A stretch of DNA of 42,756 nucleotides, taken from contig NZ_AOIV01000023.1 in NCBI RefSeq assembly GCF_000337095.1, forward strand, positions 101,505 to 144,260, written 5' to 3'. The DNA comes from Halogeometricum pallidum JCM 14848 (GTDB lineage: Archaea; Halobacteriota; Halobacteria; Halobacteriales; Haloferacaceae). Made by a program: the position numbers and the translations under genes. The notes beneath the pieces are model-generated. The model ran no database searches and was not told the origin of the DNA. It saw only the letters and a list, made by a program, of their open reading frames with translations. Shown here in pieces: positions 7,322-16,119 of the stretch (the first letter of the stretch is position 1; each line of letters begins with the position of its first letter).

Positions 7322-9781
7322 ATGAGACCGGAGGACGTGCCGGGCCTGCCGGAGGGGGTGCCCGAGCGGTTGCAGTCGGAGGGCATCGAGGAACTGTACC
7401 CCCCGCAGGCCGAGGCGGTGGAGGCGGGCGTGACGGAGGGCGAGAGCGTCCTCGCCTCCGTCCCGACGGCGTCCGGGAAGACGTTCATCGCCGAGTTGGC
7501 GATGCTGTCGAGCGTACAGCGAGGCGGAAAGGCGCTGTACATCGTCCCGCTTCGCGCCCTCGCCTCCGAGAAGAAGGCCGAGTTCGAACGCTGGGAGGAG
7601 TTCGGTATCGACGTTGGCGTCTCGACGGGCAACTACGAGTCCAGCGGCGAGTGGCTCTCCTCCCGGGACATCATCGTCGCCACCTCCGAGAAGGTGGACT
7701 CGCTCATCCGCAACAACGCGGGGTGGGTGAGCGACCTCTCCTGCGTCGTCGCCGACGAGGTGCACCTCGTGAACGACGGCCACCGCGGCCCCACGTTGGA
7801 GGTCACGCTGGGCAAACTGCGGAAGATAAACGCCGGGCTACAGGTCGTCGCCCTCTCGGCGACGGTGGGCAACGCCGAGGAGGTGGCCGAGTGGCTCGAC
7901 GCGACGCTCGTACAGTCGGAGTGGCGACCCATCGACCTGAAGATGGGCGTCCACTACGGCAACGCCATCTCGTTCGACGACGGGAGCCAGCGGGAGGTTC
8001 CGGTCGGGAAGGGCGGCAGACAGACGTCGGCGCTCGTCGCCGACACCCTCGACGAGGACGGGTCCTCGCTCGTGTTCGTCAACTCCCGGCGGAACGCCGA
8101 GGCGGCCGCGAAGCGTCTGAAGGACGTGACGGCGGAGTACCTCACGGGCGAGGAGCGAAGCGAGTTGGCCGAGTTGGCACAGGAGATACGCGACGTGTCG
8201 GACGCCGAGACGAGCGATACGCTCGCGAACTGCGTGGCGAAGGGCGCCGCGTTCCACCACGCCGGCCTCGCCTCCGAGCACCGGCGGTTGGTCGAGGAGG
8301 CGTTCCGCGCCCGGTCGGTGAAAACCGTCTCCGCGACGCCGACGCTCGCGGCGGGCGTCAACACGCCGAGTCGGCGCGTCATCGTCCGCGACTGGCAGCG
8401 CTACGACGGCGAGTTCGGCGGCATGAAACCGCTTGACGTGCTCGAAGTCCACCAGATGATGGGGCGGGCGGGCCGCCCCGGCCTCGACCCGTACGGCGAG
8501 GCCGTCCTCCTGGCGAAAGACTCCGAGACGCGCGACCAACTGTTCGAGCGCTACGTCTGGGCCGACGCCGAACCCGTCCGCTCGAAACTCGCCGCCGAAC
8601 CCGCCCTGCGGACGCACCTCTTAGCCACCGTCGCCTCCGGGTTCGCCCACACGCGCGAAGGACTGTTGGAGTTTCTCGACCGGACGCTGTACGCGACGCA
8701 GACGGACGAGCCCGGACGGTTAGAACGGGTCACCGACACCGTCCTCCGATATCTCGAAGCGAACGGCTTCGTGGAGATGGACGGGGACGACATCTCCGCG
8801 ACGGCCATCGGGCACACCGTCTCGCGCCTCTACCTCGACCCGATGAGCGCCGCGGAGATAATCGACGGCCTGCGCTGGGGCGCCGACCACCGCGAGGAGA
8901 AACTCCGCGCACTGGAAGGCGTCTCAGACGCCGACGCTCGGCGCGCGGCGAGCGACGCCGAGGAGGAGGCGGACGAGTCCGGCGGGTTCCAACGGGCCAG
9001 CGAGATGGTCTCGACGGGAGACGAGGAGGGAGCAGAGAGCGCGGAACCCATCGAGACGGACCGCACCTATCCGACGGCGCTCGGCCTGTTCCACCTCGTC
9101 TCGCGGACGCCCGACATGTACCAACTCTACTTGAAGTCGGGGGACCGCGAGACCTACACCGAGGAGTGCTACGAGCGCGAGCCCGAACTGCTCGGGAGCG
9201 TCCCCTCCGAGTACGAGGACGTGCGCTTCGAGGAGTGGCTGTCCGCCCTCAAAACCGCCAGACTGCTCGAAGACTGGACGCGCGAGGTGGACGAGGACCG
9301 AATCACCGAACGCTACGGCGTCGGCCCCGGCGACATCCGAGGCAAAGTCGAGACGGCGCAGTGGTTGCTCGGCGCGGCCGAACGACTCGCCGGGGAGTTG
9401 GATCTCTCCTCGGCCGTCGCCGTCCGCGAGGCGAAAAAGCGCGTCGAGTACGGCGTCCGCGACGAACTGCTCGATTTAGCCGGGGTGCGCGGCGTCGGCC
9501 GCAAGCGCGCCCGCCGCCTGTTCGAGGCCGGCATCGAGACCCGGAACGACCTCAGACAGGCCGACAAGTCCGTGATTCTCGCCGCCCTGCGAGGGCGGCG
9601 GAAAACCGCCGAGAACGTCCTCGAAGCCGCCGGGCGGCGCGACCCGTCGATGGACGACGTGGACGAGAGCGAGGCCGACGTGCCCGAGGCGACGTTCGAG
9701 CGAGCGAGCGAGCGAACCGAAGGCGGCGGCGACGACGCGGACGACCCGCAGGAGCAGGCCAGTCTGGGTGATTTCGGGTGA
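7322..9781 (+). CDS. hel308: Hel308 (Ski2-like) DNA helicase
   Basis: An ATP-dependent 3'-5' helicase that unwinds forks and lagging-strand structures at stalled replication sites. The 819-residue protein has PTASGKT (48-54), DEVH (145-148), helicase C motifs with [10 protein letters not shown], a winged-helix and ratchet domain, and a C-terminal HhH region ([22 protein letters not shown]). An acidic insertion sits in the 540-590 region. The last residues, QASLGDFG, resemble a PCNA-interacting QxxLxxF motif; that binding is my inference. ATG 7322 is supported by the TATA-like box and by the conserved [10 protein letters not shown] start. Its stop overlaps the cgi121 start by 4 nt, implying translational coupling. 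Confidence 0.96.
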   Translation: MRPEDVPGLPEGVPERLQSEGIEELYPPQAEAVEAGVTEGESVLASVPTASGKTFIAELAMLSSVQRGGKALYIVPLRALASEKKAEFERWEEFGIDVGVSTGNYESSGEWLSSRDIIVATSEKVDSLIRNNAGWVSDLSCVVADEVHLVNDGHRGPTLEVTLGKLRKINAGLQVVALSATVGNAEEVAEWLDATLVQSEWRPIDLKMGVHYGNAISFDDGSQREVPVGKGGRQTSALVADTLDEDGSSLVFVNSRRNAEAAAKRLKDVTAEYLTGEERSELAELAQEIRDVSDAETSDTLANCVAKGAAFHHAGLASEHRRLVEEAFRARSVKTVSATPTLAAGVNTPSRRVIVRDWQRYDGEFGGMKPLDVLEVHQMMGRAGRPGLDPYGEAVLLAKDSETRDQLFERYVWADAEPVRSKLAAEPALRTHLLATVASGFAHTREGLLEFLDRTLYATQTDEPGRLERVTDTVLRYLEANGFVEMDGDDISATAIGHTVSRLYLDPMSAAEIIDGLRWGADHREEKLRALEGVSDADARRAASDAEEEADESGGFQRASEMVSTGDEEGAESAEPIETDRTYPTALGLFHLVSRTPDMYQLYLKSGDRETYTEECYEREPELLGSVPSEYEDVRFEEWLSALKTARLLEDWTREVDEDRITERYGVGPGDIRGKVETAQWLLGAAERLAGELDLSSAVAVREAKKRVEYGVRDELLDLAGVRGVGRKRARRLFEAGIETRNDLRQADKSVILAALRGRRKTAENVLEAAGRRDPSMDDVDESEADVPEATFERASERTEGGGDDADDPQEQASLGDFG

Positions 9782-10266
9782 GGTTCGTCGAGGGCGTCGC
9801 CGACGTGGAGAGCGTCGACGCGTTCGTCGCCGCCGTCGCCGAGGTGGCCGAGGAGACGGGCGCGACGGTGCAGGTGTTCGACGCGCGGTACGTCGCGGGC
9901 GAGGAACACCTCCGCTGCGCCGTCGAACTAGCCGACCGCGCCATCGACCGGGGAGAGAACGTCGCCCGCGACAGGGCCGTGGAGATACTGCTGTACGCCG
10001 CGGGCCGCCGCCAGATAGACGACGCGCTGACGATGGGCGTCTCCGAGGGCGAGGTGCCCGCCGTCGCCCTCGTCGACGGCGGCGACGAGGCCCGCGCGGC
10101 GGCGGACCTGCGCGAGATGCTGGTCGACGAACGGACGCTCGGACGGTTCGACGGCGAACGGATGCGGGAGTTTTTCGACGTGACCGACGCCGAACTCGCC
10201 GTCGTCGACGGCGACATCGAATCGCTCGTCTGCGAACGCGTCGCGCTACTGAACGTCGAGAAATAA
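9778..10266 (+). CDS. cgi121: KEOPS complex subunit Cgi121
   Basis: Cgi121 is the accessory KEOPS subunit that binds tRNA and stimulates Bud32/Kae1 in N6-threonylcarbamoyladenosine (t6A37) synthesis. The 162-residue product has the typical core [14 protein letters not shown] and [18 protein letters not shown], and ends near the family's usual length. It starts with GTG at 9778 inside the hel308 stop (GTGA overlap), so expression is coupled to the helicase. The other KEOPS genes are not in this window. The hel308-cgi121 pairing is a recurrent archaeal arrangement, as far as I know; a functional tie between the two is unproven. Confidence 0.92.
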   Translation: MRFVEGVADVESVDAFVAAVAEVAEETGATVQVFDARYVAGEEHLRCAVELADRAIDRGENVARDRAVEILLYAAGRRQIDDALTMGVSEGEVPAVALVDGGDEARAAADLREMLVDERTLGRFDGERMREFFDVTDAELAVVDGDIESLVCERVALLNVEK

Positions 10267-10276
10267 CTCGAAGCGA

Positions 10277-10297
10277 ACCCCTCCGTTTCGTGTGGAG
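10277..10297 (-). promoter_or_regulatory. ORB-like motif 1 outside oriC
   Basis: The plus strand reads ACCCCTCCGTTTCGTGTGGA plus G. It matches the origin motif ACCCCTTCGTTTCG-x-x-TGGA at all but a few positions, including the G-string and the GTTTCG core. It has the same orientation as the motif 46 bp further on. It is probably an Orc1/Cdc6 binding site, inferred from similarity to the sites next to orc1 in this window. Confidence 0.55.
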
Positions 10298-10322
10298 ATT
10301 CGAACCATCTCTCCGTCGACGA

Positions 10323-10343
10323 ACCCCTTCGTTTCGACTGGAA
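10323..10343 (-). promoter_or_regulatory. ORB-like motif 2 outside oriC
   Basis: The plus strand reads ACCCCTTCGTTTCGACTGGA plus A. Its 14-nt G-string and core half is identical to the site at 32415 inside the origin, and it ends with the same TGGAA. It lies 46 bp from motif 1 in tandem. This is the best-conserved ORB outside the origin region of this window. Confidence 0.65.
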
Positions 10344-10649
10344 AACAGGAGACTGCGCGGCGACGAGGCGTCGAGATGAAATCCGGAGCGGCGATCCCGC
10401 TCGGACGGCTGGGTTACTCAGTAGCGCCGAGAGCCACTAAAGGGATTCGAATCGACGGGGCGCCGTCGAGAGGGAGAGAGGACGGGGGAACAGTGCACCG
10501 TCGTCGACGTACGATACGTGGGTCCAGTTGGCGTCCGCCGACGGGGTCGGGTTCCGAGGCCGTGCGGACGGTCGTACCGAACTCGTCCGTAACGACGTTT
10601 TTCACCGCGGTCTCGTCCTCGAGTCGAAGGAGCGCCTAGTTTCCTCGTC

Positions 10650-11885
10650 TCACGACCCGCCTTCGTATTCTAATCGCACGACGCGCCCGTCAGCGTAGAT
10701 GACGAACGCCTCCTGAGCGCCGTCGTCGTCGACGTCCGCCAGCGTCGCGTGGGTGAATATCGGAACGTCGCGGCCGTACGTCGACAACACGTCGCCGTCG
10801 GCAGGGTCTAACACGGTCACGCTGCCGTCGTTTCCGGCCGCGAGGAGTTCGGGCGAGCCGTCGCCGTCGAGGTCACCGAGATTCGGCGGGGGCATCATCT
10901 GGACCTGGTCGACGACGATTTCGATCGTCCACTCGGTCCGCCCGGTTGCGGCGTCGAGTGCACGAACCGTCCCGTCTTTCGCGGTCACGTACGCCTCGGC
11001 GTCACCGTCTCCGTCGCCGTCGCCGAACGCGTGAACGGCGGCGAACTCGCCGACGCTCGTTCGCCACTCGACCGCGCCGGTACCGCCGTCGACGGCGACC
11101 ACGTCGCCTCCGACGGTCGTGAACACCGCTTCGAGGGCCGGGTCGTCGTCGGCCTGCCCGTGCGTCCCCCACGTCAGCGACCCGTTCTCCGTCACCGTCT
11201 CGTCCCATTCGACGGAGCCGTCTCCGGCGAAGAGAACCGCCTCGCCCGTCCGTCTCCCGACGAGCAGTTCGGGCGAGCCGTCGGCATCGAAGTCGGCCAC
11301 CGTCGGTTGCGCCCAGACGTAGCCGTCGAGGTTCGCGGTCCACAGTTCGGTGCCGTTCGACGCGAAGACGAACGCGGTTCCGGTCACGTCGACCGCGACG
11401 ATTTCGCGCCCGGGCGAGGGGGCGAGGTCGGCGACGAGGGGCTTCGTGTAGCCGTAGTTCGAGAGCCCGAGTCGCGTCCGAACGTCGCCGGACGCCGCGT
11501 CGAAGACCGCGACCTCCCGTTCGGTCGTCGCCGCGAGCACTTCGAGTCGCCCGTCGCCGTCGAGGTCCGCGACCGTCGGGTCGGCGACGGAGTGAATCGT
11601 GCAGTTCGCCGCGGGAAGCGTGTCGTTCCAGACGCTCGACCCGTCGGTCGCGTTCATCGCGACGAGCGCGCAGTTTCCGGTTCGGTCCGCGCCGCTGATT
11701 GGCGCGTACACTCGGTCGTCGCCGACCGCAACGGCGTGGTGATTCGAGGAGATGTCTCGACCGGTGTCGCTCGTCCACGTCGCGTCCAGCCCGTCGCTCC
11801 CGAGTCCGCCGGTGAATCCGAGGACGACGACGGTTCCGAGAACCAGGACGATACCGAGCATCGCGAGGAACGTCGTCGCTCTCAT
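10650..11885 (-). CDS. Exported or membrane-anchored FG-GAP/PQQ-like beta-propeller protein
   Basis: A 411-residue protein with an N-terminal hydrophobic helix (TTFLAMLGIVLVLGTVVVLG) acting as signal or anchor, so the rest is probably extracellular. The body holds about seven propeller blades with recurring calcium-binding DxDGDG-type loops (DLDGDGRLEVL, DFDADGSPELL, DGDGDGDAEAY, DLDGDGSPELL, DVDDDGAQEAF), alternating with PQQ-like strands ending in V-AVDGGTGAVEWRT-like segments. Such propellers bind ligands or partners; no catalytic residues are recognisable. It starts 64 bp after the stop of the membrane protein gene at 11950 on the same strand, so the two probably form an operon. Function unknown. 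Confidence 0.85.
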   Translation of the reverse strand: MRATTFLAMLGIVLVLGTVVVLGFTGGLGSDGLDATWTSDTGRDISSNHHAVAVGDDRVYAPISGADRTGNCALVAMNATDGSSVWNDTLPAANCTIHSVADPTVADLDGDGRLEVLAATTEREVAVFDAASGDVRTRLGLSNYGYTKPLVADLAPSPGREIVAVDVTGTAFVFASNGTELWTANLDGYVWAQPTVADFDADGSPELLVGRRTGEAVLFAGDGSVEWDETVTENGSLTWGTHGQADDDPALEAVFTTVGGDVVAVDGGTGAVEWRTSVGEFAAVHAFGDGDGDGDAEAYVTAKDGTVRALDAATGRTEWTIEIVVDQVQMMPPPNLGDLDGDGSPELLAAGNDGSVTVLDPADGDVLSTYGRDVPIFTHATLADVDDDGAQEAFVIYADGRVVRLEYEGGS

Positions 11886-11949
11886 TCGAACGGAGTTCGC
11901 ATCTCGGCGGACGTGAGCGCTCCGGTATTCCTCCCGGAAGCGCGACGAC

Positions 11950-13395
11950 TCAGGCGGCGACGGGCAGGGAGATGACCCACAGCGAGAGGACGGTGTAGCC
12001 GACCATCAGCGCGACCAGCGGCGCGTGAGCGATCAGCGCCCAGCGCTCCGTGGGCGCGCGGCGCCGAGTGACGGCGTCGGCGGCGACGACGGCGACGACG
12101 TGACCCGCGACGATGAGACACACCTGCATCCCCCAGTACGACGGAAGCGAGAGCCACCACAGCGGGTCGATCGGGTCGAGACCGGCGACGCGCGGGAGTC
12201 GTCCCGCGTACGTCAGGACGTAGCTGAAGGTGTGCGCGAACTCGTATCCCGCCGCGATAGGGAGGAGCGTCGGCGCGAGAACGAGCGATATCGTCGGGAC
12301 GGACCCGCCGTCGGACTCGGCCCGCGACGAGCGTCCCGCACCGGTGCGCGCGACGCCTTCCCGAAGCAGTCGGTCGACGAGGGCCGTTACGCCCGCGAAA
12401 CACCCCACGAATCCGAGTAATCCGAGGCAGTACAGGAGGATACTCACCGTCCCGCCGACGCCGAGCGCCTCCTGTGCGCCGAAGTAGAGGTCGCGGTAGA
12501 TCGGCGACTCGGCGAACCCGTCGAAGGTGACCGTATAGACCATCGCGACGACGAACGCCGCCGCCGTCCGCGAATCGAGCGGTCGAGAACAGGCTTGCCA
12601 CGGGTAGCGAACGGTGAGTTCGACCGTTCCGCGGTCCGTTTCGCGTGACCCGACGGGGGCGACTCTCCCTAGCAGCCGATAGAACACCGCCAGCGGGTCG
12701 GCGTGGTCTAACCACGCGCGGCCGAACACGAACGCGCCGAGTACCATCACGAGACCGTACGACGCGACGACGACGGCGGTCACTTCGGGCAGTTGCGGAA
12801 TCCGGGTGAGGTTCTCGACGACACCGACGAGGAGAACGAATCCGATCAGCGCGGGCCAGTCTCCGAGCCGGTCGGGATACCGCCGGACCCGTATCGGTTC
12901 GCCCTCCAACCGGCAGAGGCCCTCGTAGACCGTCCGCCACGGTGAGAGGATTCGCCACGGACTGCCGAGGAGTATCGAAACGAGCGCGACGCCCTTCAGC
13001 CAGATCGCCCACGTGACGAGCGTCGCCAGGTTCTCGCCCGGAGCGCGCGGCCCGAAGAGTCCGTGTAGTAGCACGGCGAGACAGACGAGGAGGAACCCGA
13101 CACGGCCGAGCGACCGGAGAGCGACGAGGAAACGGCGCGGAATCGCGCCGAGAGTCGCAGTCCGCTCCGGCGTCGAGTCGAGTCGCGCGACGAGGACGGC
13201 GGTCAGGGCGACGGTGACTCCCGCGCCCGCATAGAGTAGTCCCAGCGGGACGGGAGCGTCGAACCGAGTCGAAAGCTGGTGGGCCGCGACTGGACGGGCG
13301 GCGAACGCGAACGCGGCGACAGCTACGACTACGCGTGCGGCGCTCCGATAGGGAACTCGGCCGCGCATCGGTCGAGCTATTTCTTCAGCGCACAA
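11950..13395 (-). CDS. Polytopic membrane protein resembling fenitrothion-hydrolase-annotated family
   Basis: A 481-residue integral membrane protein with about 11-12 hydrophobic segments. The first (VVVAVAAFAFAARPVAA) may be a cleaved signal, followed by HQLSTRF. Distinct features are WLDHADPLAVFYRLLGRVAP and a late TM block with GYEFAHTFSYVLTY. Membrane proteins with this HADPxAVxxRLLGR signature are sometimes annotated as fenitrothion hydrolase in actinobacteria; I would not infer that activity here. ATG 13395 or 13368 (MRGRVPYRS) are both possible. The conserved His/Glu residues in membrane helices (YEFAHTF) could bind metal or haem. It pairs with the downstream propeller gene. Confidence 0.75.
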   Translation of the reverse strand: MCAEEIARPMRGRVPYRSAARVVVAVAAFAFAARPVAAHQLSTRFDAPVPLGLLYAGAGVTVALTAVLVARLDSTPERTATLGAIPRRFLVALRSLGRVGFLLVCLAVLLHGLFGPRAPGENLATLVTWAIWLKGVALVSILLGSPWRILSPWRTVYEGLCRLEGEPIRVRRYPDRLGDWPALIGFVLLVGVVENLTRIPQLPEVTAVVVASYGLVMVLGAFVFGRAWLDHADPLAVFYRLLGRVAPVGSRETDRGTVELTVRYPWQACSRPLDSRTAAAFVVAMVYTVTFDGFAESPIYRDLYFGAQEALGVGGTVSILLYCLGLLGFVGCFAGVTALVDRLLREGVARTGAGRSSRAESDGGSVPTISLVLAPTLLPIAAGYEFAHTFSYVLTYAGRLPRVAGLDPIDPLWWLSLPSYWGMQVCLIVAGHVVAVVAADAVTRRRAPTERWALIAHAPLVALMVGYTVLSLWVISLPVAA

Positions 13396-13629
13396 AACAC
13401 GCGCGGAACGAGCGCACCGTTCGACGCCTCCACTCGCCGAACAGTCTGATGCGCTCTCCGGAACTCCGTCGGGAGTTCCTCGCCTTCTCTCCGAGCACGA
13501 CCGGTGAGACGCTCATGGGACGACACTCACTTCGAGAATGCGCGACGGGTGATGGATACGTCCCCCGTCGAGTGCTCAGAGGTGCGTACCGCCGTAACTA
13601 CTACTCCCGTGAGCGACCTGGTCGCGGAC

Positions 13630-14436
13630 ATGGCTCTAGACCTCCCGCCGATCGGCTTCGGCACGCTCGACATCACCGACGTCGACCTCCTGACCGCCGG
13701 CATCGAGATGGGGTACGAGTACGTCGACACGGCCCAGTTCTACGGGAACGAGTCGGCAGTCGGCGACGCCATCGAACGCGCGGACGTCGACCGCGACGAG
13801 TTCACGCTGGCCACGAAACTCTGGTACGACAGCCTCGGCTACGACGACGTACACGACGCCGTCGAGGGGAGTCTCGACCGACTCGGCGTCGACACCATCG
13901 ATCTGCTCTACGTCCACTGGCCGCTCGGCGACTACGACCCCGAAGAGACGCTCGAAGCGTACAACGAACTCGTCGCAGAGGGGACCGTCTCGAACATCGG
14001 CGTGAGCAACTTCTCGCCCGAGATTCTCGACACCGCCCTAGAGTACGCCGACCCGACGGTCGCCGCGAACCAGATCGAACTGCACCCGCTCCTCCAGCAG
14101 GAGCGCTCGCGCGAGTTCCACCGCGAGCGCGGGGTACAGACCACCGCCTACGGCCCGCTGCTCGGCGGCCGGGCCGAGATGATACCCGAACTCGGGGGCA
14201 TCGCCGAGAAGCACGACACGACCGAGAGTTCGGTCGCGCTCGCGTGGGCCCAGCAGCTCGACGGCGTCATGCCCATTGCGGGCGCGGAGACCGAATCGCA
14301 CCTCCGCGAGAACCTCGACTCGCTCGACCTCGAACTCGACGACGAGGACGTCGAGACCATCGACACGCTCGGCCGAGAAATCAAAGCGTACGGCAGCAAC
14401 GGCGTCAGCATCGACCCGGGCGTCGACCGCCTGTGA
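13630..14436 (+). CDS. Aldo/keto reductase
   Basis: A 268-residue NAD(P)H-dependent (alpha/beta)8 oxidoreductase, cytoplasmic. The catalytic tetrad is visible: Asp in YVDTAQFYGNE, Tyr in the same motif (FYGNE), Lys in LATKLW and His in YVHWPLGD. NADPH-binding elements are GVSNFSPE, NQIELHP and PIAGAETESHL near the C-terminus. ATG 13630 (MALDLPPIGFGT) gives the family's usual N-terminus. Earlier in-frame starts (13552, 13504) would add a Ser/Thr-rich leader unlike the family. The substrate cannot be deduced. A T-run (GCTATTTTTG at about 14521) downstream may terminate transcription. Confidence 0.9.
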   Translation: MALDLPPIGFGTLDITDVDLLTAGIEMGYEYVDTAQFYGNESAVGDAIERADVDRDEFTLATKLWYDSLGYDDVHDAVEGSLDRLGVDTIDLLYVHWPLGDYDPEETLEAYNELVAEGTVSNIGVSNFSPEILDTALEYADPTVAANQIELHPLLQQERSREFHRERGVQTTAYGPLLGGRAEMIPELGGIAEKHDTTESSVALAWAQQLDGVMPIAGAETESHLRENLDSLDLELDDEDVETIDTLGREIKAYGSNGVSIDPGVDRL

Positions 14437-14625
14437 CTCGAGTGTGGGTCGAGAGCGCGCTTACGGGATAGCTGAGTACCGTCTCGGACGGCGTAATCGA
14501 ACCTCGGTCCGATGAATCACGCTATTTTTGACAATCGTCGAGATATGACACGAGTTCGCTCAGCCGTATCATCGCGAAGAATCCGAGCGTACGGCGCAGG
14601 CGCTCGACGGCCTGAAGTCGAAGAA

Positions 14626-14698
14626 TAGTCCCACCAGGATTCGAACCTGGGTCGTTGCCCCCAGAAGGCAACAGGATTGGCCACTACCCCATGGGACT
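14626..14698 (-). tRNA. tRNA-Gln (anticodon CUG)
   Basis: The minus strand folds as a complete 73-nt tRNA. The acceptor AGTCCCA (14698-14692) pairs with TGGGACT (14633-14627), discriminator A at 14626. The anticodon stem TTGCC/GGCAA encloses the loop TTCTGGG, giving anticodon CTG. The T arm is CCCAGGTTCGAATCCTGGG-like. CCA is not encoded (TTC follows the discriminator) and there is no intron. It lies between the aldo/keto reductase and an HNH endonuclease gene, so it is a plausible integration site. Confidence 0.95.
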
Positions 14699-14854
14699 GA
14701 CATGTCTGTCAGCAGCCACCCGCCGGCTCGTACCAACGGGACAACCAACTCTTCCGCCCGATAGCGTATCAATGTTGCGAAACCGCTCGAAGAGCGGCTA
14801 TCGAATCACGTGAACGGCTCTCGGACGAAGCCGGCGGTTCGACGTCGCCGTTTC

Positions 14855-15484
14855 TCAGTCGGCGTCGATACGCTCGTTCGAGACGCGACCGAACTCGGCG
14901 ACCACCGCGGAGGGTTCGAGGCCTAATCGCTCGAATCGGTAGTCGGCGTGCTCCTTTCGGTGGCAATTCGCACAGAGGACGTCACAGCGCCGTATCTCCG
15001 CGCGAATTGCGTCCCGTGAGCGTTCGTTCGAGACCAGTGTGCTGACGCTGGCCGTCTTCTCGACGCCGTCGCGGTGGTGAAAATCGAGACAGGCAGGGTC
15101 GGTCTCCGAACACCGAAGACAGCCGCGGTCGCGTTTGATACCGTGGATCCACGCTCGAAGTCGCGCCCGGCGGTCGAGCGACTGCGTCGCGTTCTGCTCG
15201 CGGTGTCGGTAGTGCCAGCGTTGGTCGACGCTCAGTTCGGCCCATGCATCATCCGAAATATCGACGCCGTCCGGCTTCGAGTGAACGCGGCTGCCGCGAC
15301 TCGCCGCCGTCTCCAACCCGGCCGCTTTCTTCGCGGCGTTCCATCCGCCCATCGTCCGAATAATGGTGGCCGACGCGGGGGTGAGACCCAGCGATTCGTA
15401 CTGGGCCTTCGACGGGGATTCGTCGAGACGATTCGCAGCGGTTCTGAGCGCCTGTCGACAGTCGGCAGGGGAGGTGCTCGCCAT
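14855..15484 (-). CDS. HNH endonuclease with homing-endonuclease-associated repeat
   Basis: A 209-residue protein. The N-terminal 60 residues (CRQALRTAANRLDESPSKAQYE...IIRTMGGWNAAKKAAGL) look like the DNA-binding repeat associated with HNH homing endonucleases. The C-terminal domain has CLRCSETDPACLDFHHRDG and CDVLCANCHRKEH, i.e. two CxxC zinc pairs plus the HH and H of a betabetaalpha-metal nuclease. A free-standing gene next to a tRNA and a repeat-rich gene-free stretch suggests a selfish or mobile nuclease. No intein or intron host gene is visible. Activity looks intact by motif content. Confidence 0.85.
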   Translation of the reverse strand: MASTSPADCRQALRTAANRLDESPSKAQYESLGLTPASATIIRTMGGWNAAKKAAGLETAASRGSRVHSKPDGVDISDDAWAELSVDQRWHYRHREQNATQSLDRRARLRAWIHGIKRDRGCLRCSETDPACLDFHHRDGVEKTASVSTLVSNERSRDAIRAEIRRCDVLCANCHRKEHADYRFERLGLEPSAVVAEFGRVSNERIDAD

Positions 15485-15977
15485 CGCTCGTTTCTGGCGA
15501 GGGACTATTTCTCACGCGGCGGTCACCACTCGGTCCGCGGAATCGACAGCCGAACGCTGGCACAAGTGGCGCGGTGCGCTTCCCGGTGGACACCGCCGAC
15601 GGACGAACGCGAGACAGTGCAGTGCGCTGATCAAGAGACATCAGCCCACTGCCGACTCTCCTCTGGTCTCGGTATTCGAGAGAGACGGTGGAGTGGAAAC
15701 CGTGGGAGACAGATTTGACATATCAGATATCGGGCAGTGGAAAAGAGGGCTAAAATCGGCGTACACCCCCGAAATCTCCGGAGTGTGGCCCGCTGTGGAG
15801 CGTGTAGCGGTGAGCCGAGTCGATAGAGTGGTATTCGATGTTCGATGAGAACAGCGAGTTCGGAGGGGAGCAATTTCTGGTTCTCGGCGCGTCTCGCGGC
15901 CGTGTAGCCGAGAACAGAGCGCACACGAATGAGCGAATGGGTGACTTACGTCGAAGCTCGAAACCGAATTCGACCGA

Positions 15978-16002
15978 TACACCCCCGATTTATCGGGGTG
16001 TA
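15978..16002. repeat. Near-perfect hairpin TACACCCC(C)GAT / ATCGGGGTGTA
   Basis: Eleven-base arms with one extra C in the left arm, separated by TT. The arm sequence TACACCCCCGA also occurs at 15762-15772 next to a weaker palindrome. It could be a terminator-like hairpin, a protein-binding palindrome or a transposon-end remnant. Confidence 0.6.
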
Positions 16003-16095
16003 CTGGGGTTTCAGATGTTGGGGTTCGATTGATTTCAGCGGTGGACCCAACTGATCGTCGTCGGTGCCGTCCGGGTATCGGCTTGTAGGCCCCGC

Positions 16096-16119
16096 TTATC
16101 GGCAGATTTCGGCCGATAA
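16096..16119. repeat. Perfect 8-bp hairpin TTATCGGC / GCCGATAA
   Basis: Arms at 16096-16103 and 16112-16119 with the 8-nt loop AGATTTCG. It shares the TATCGG core with nearby occurrences at about 15728, 15993, 16076 and 16329. Confidence 0.55.

Larger units (their letters stand above)
10267..10649. other. Intergenic region with two ORB-like motifs
   Basis: About 383 bp between cgi121 and the convergent propeller gene. Two same-orientation origin-recognition-box-like motifs occupy its left part (10277-10297 and 10323-10343). The rest (10350-10640) holds only Arg/Ser/Pro-rich open frames on both strands that I do not believe are genes. Confidence 0.6.

Noticed and set aside
10414-10605. 63-codon minus-strand frame in the gap after cgi121
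   Set aside because: Pro/Arg-rich, no promoter or similarity to known small proteins, and the overlapping frames on both strands are equally open.
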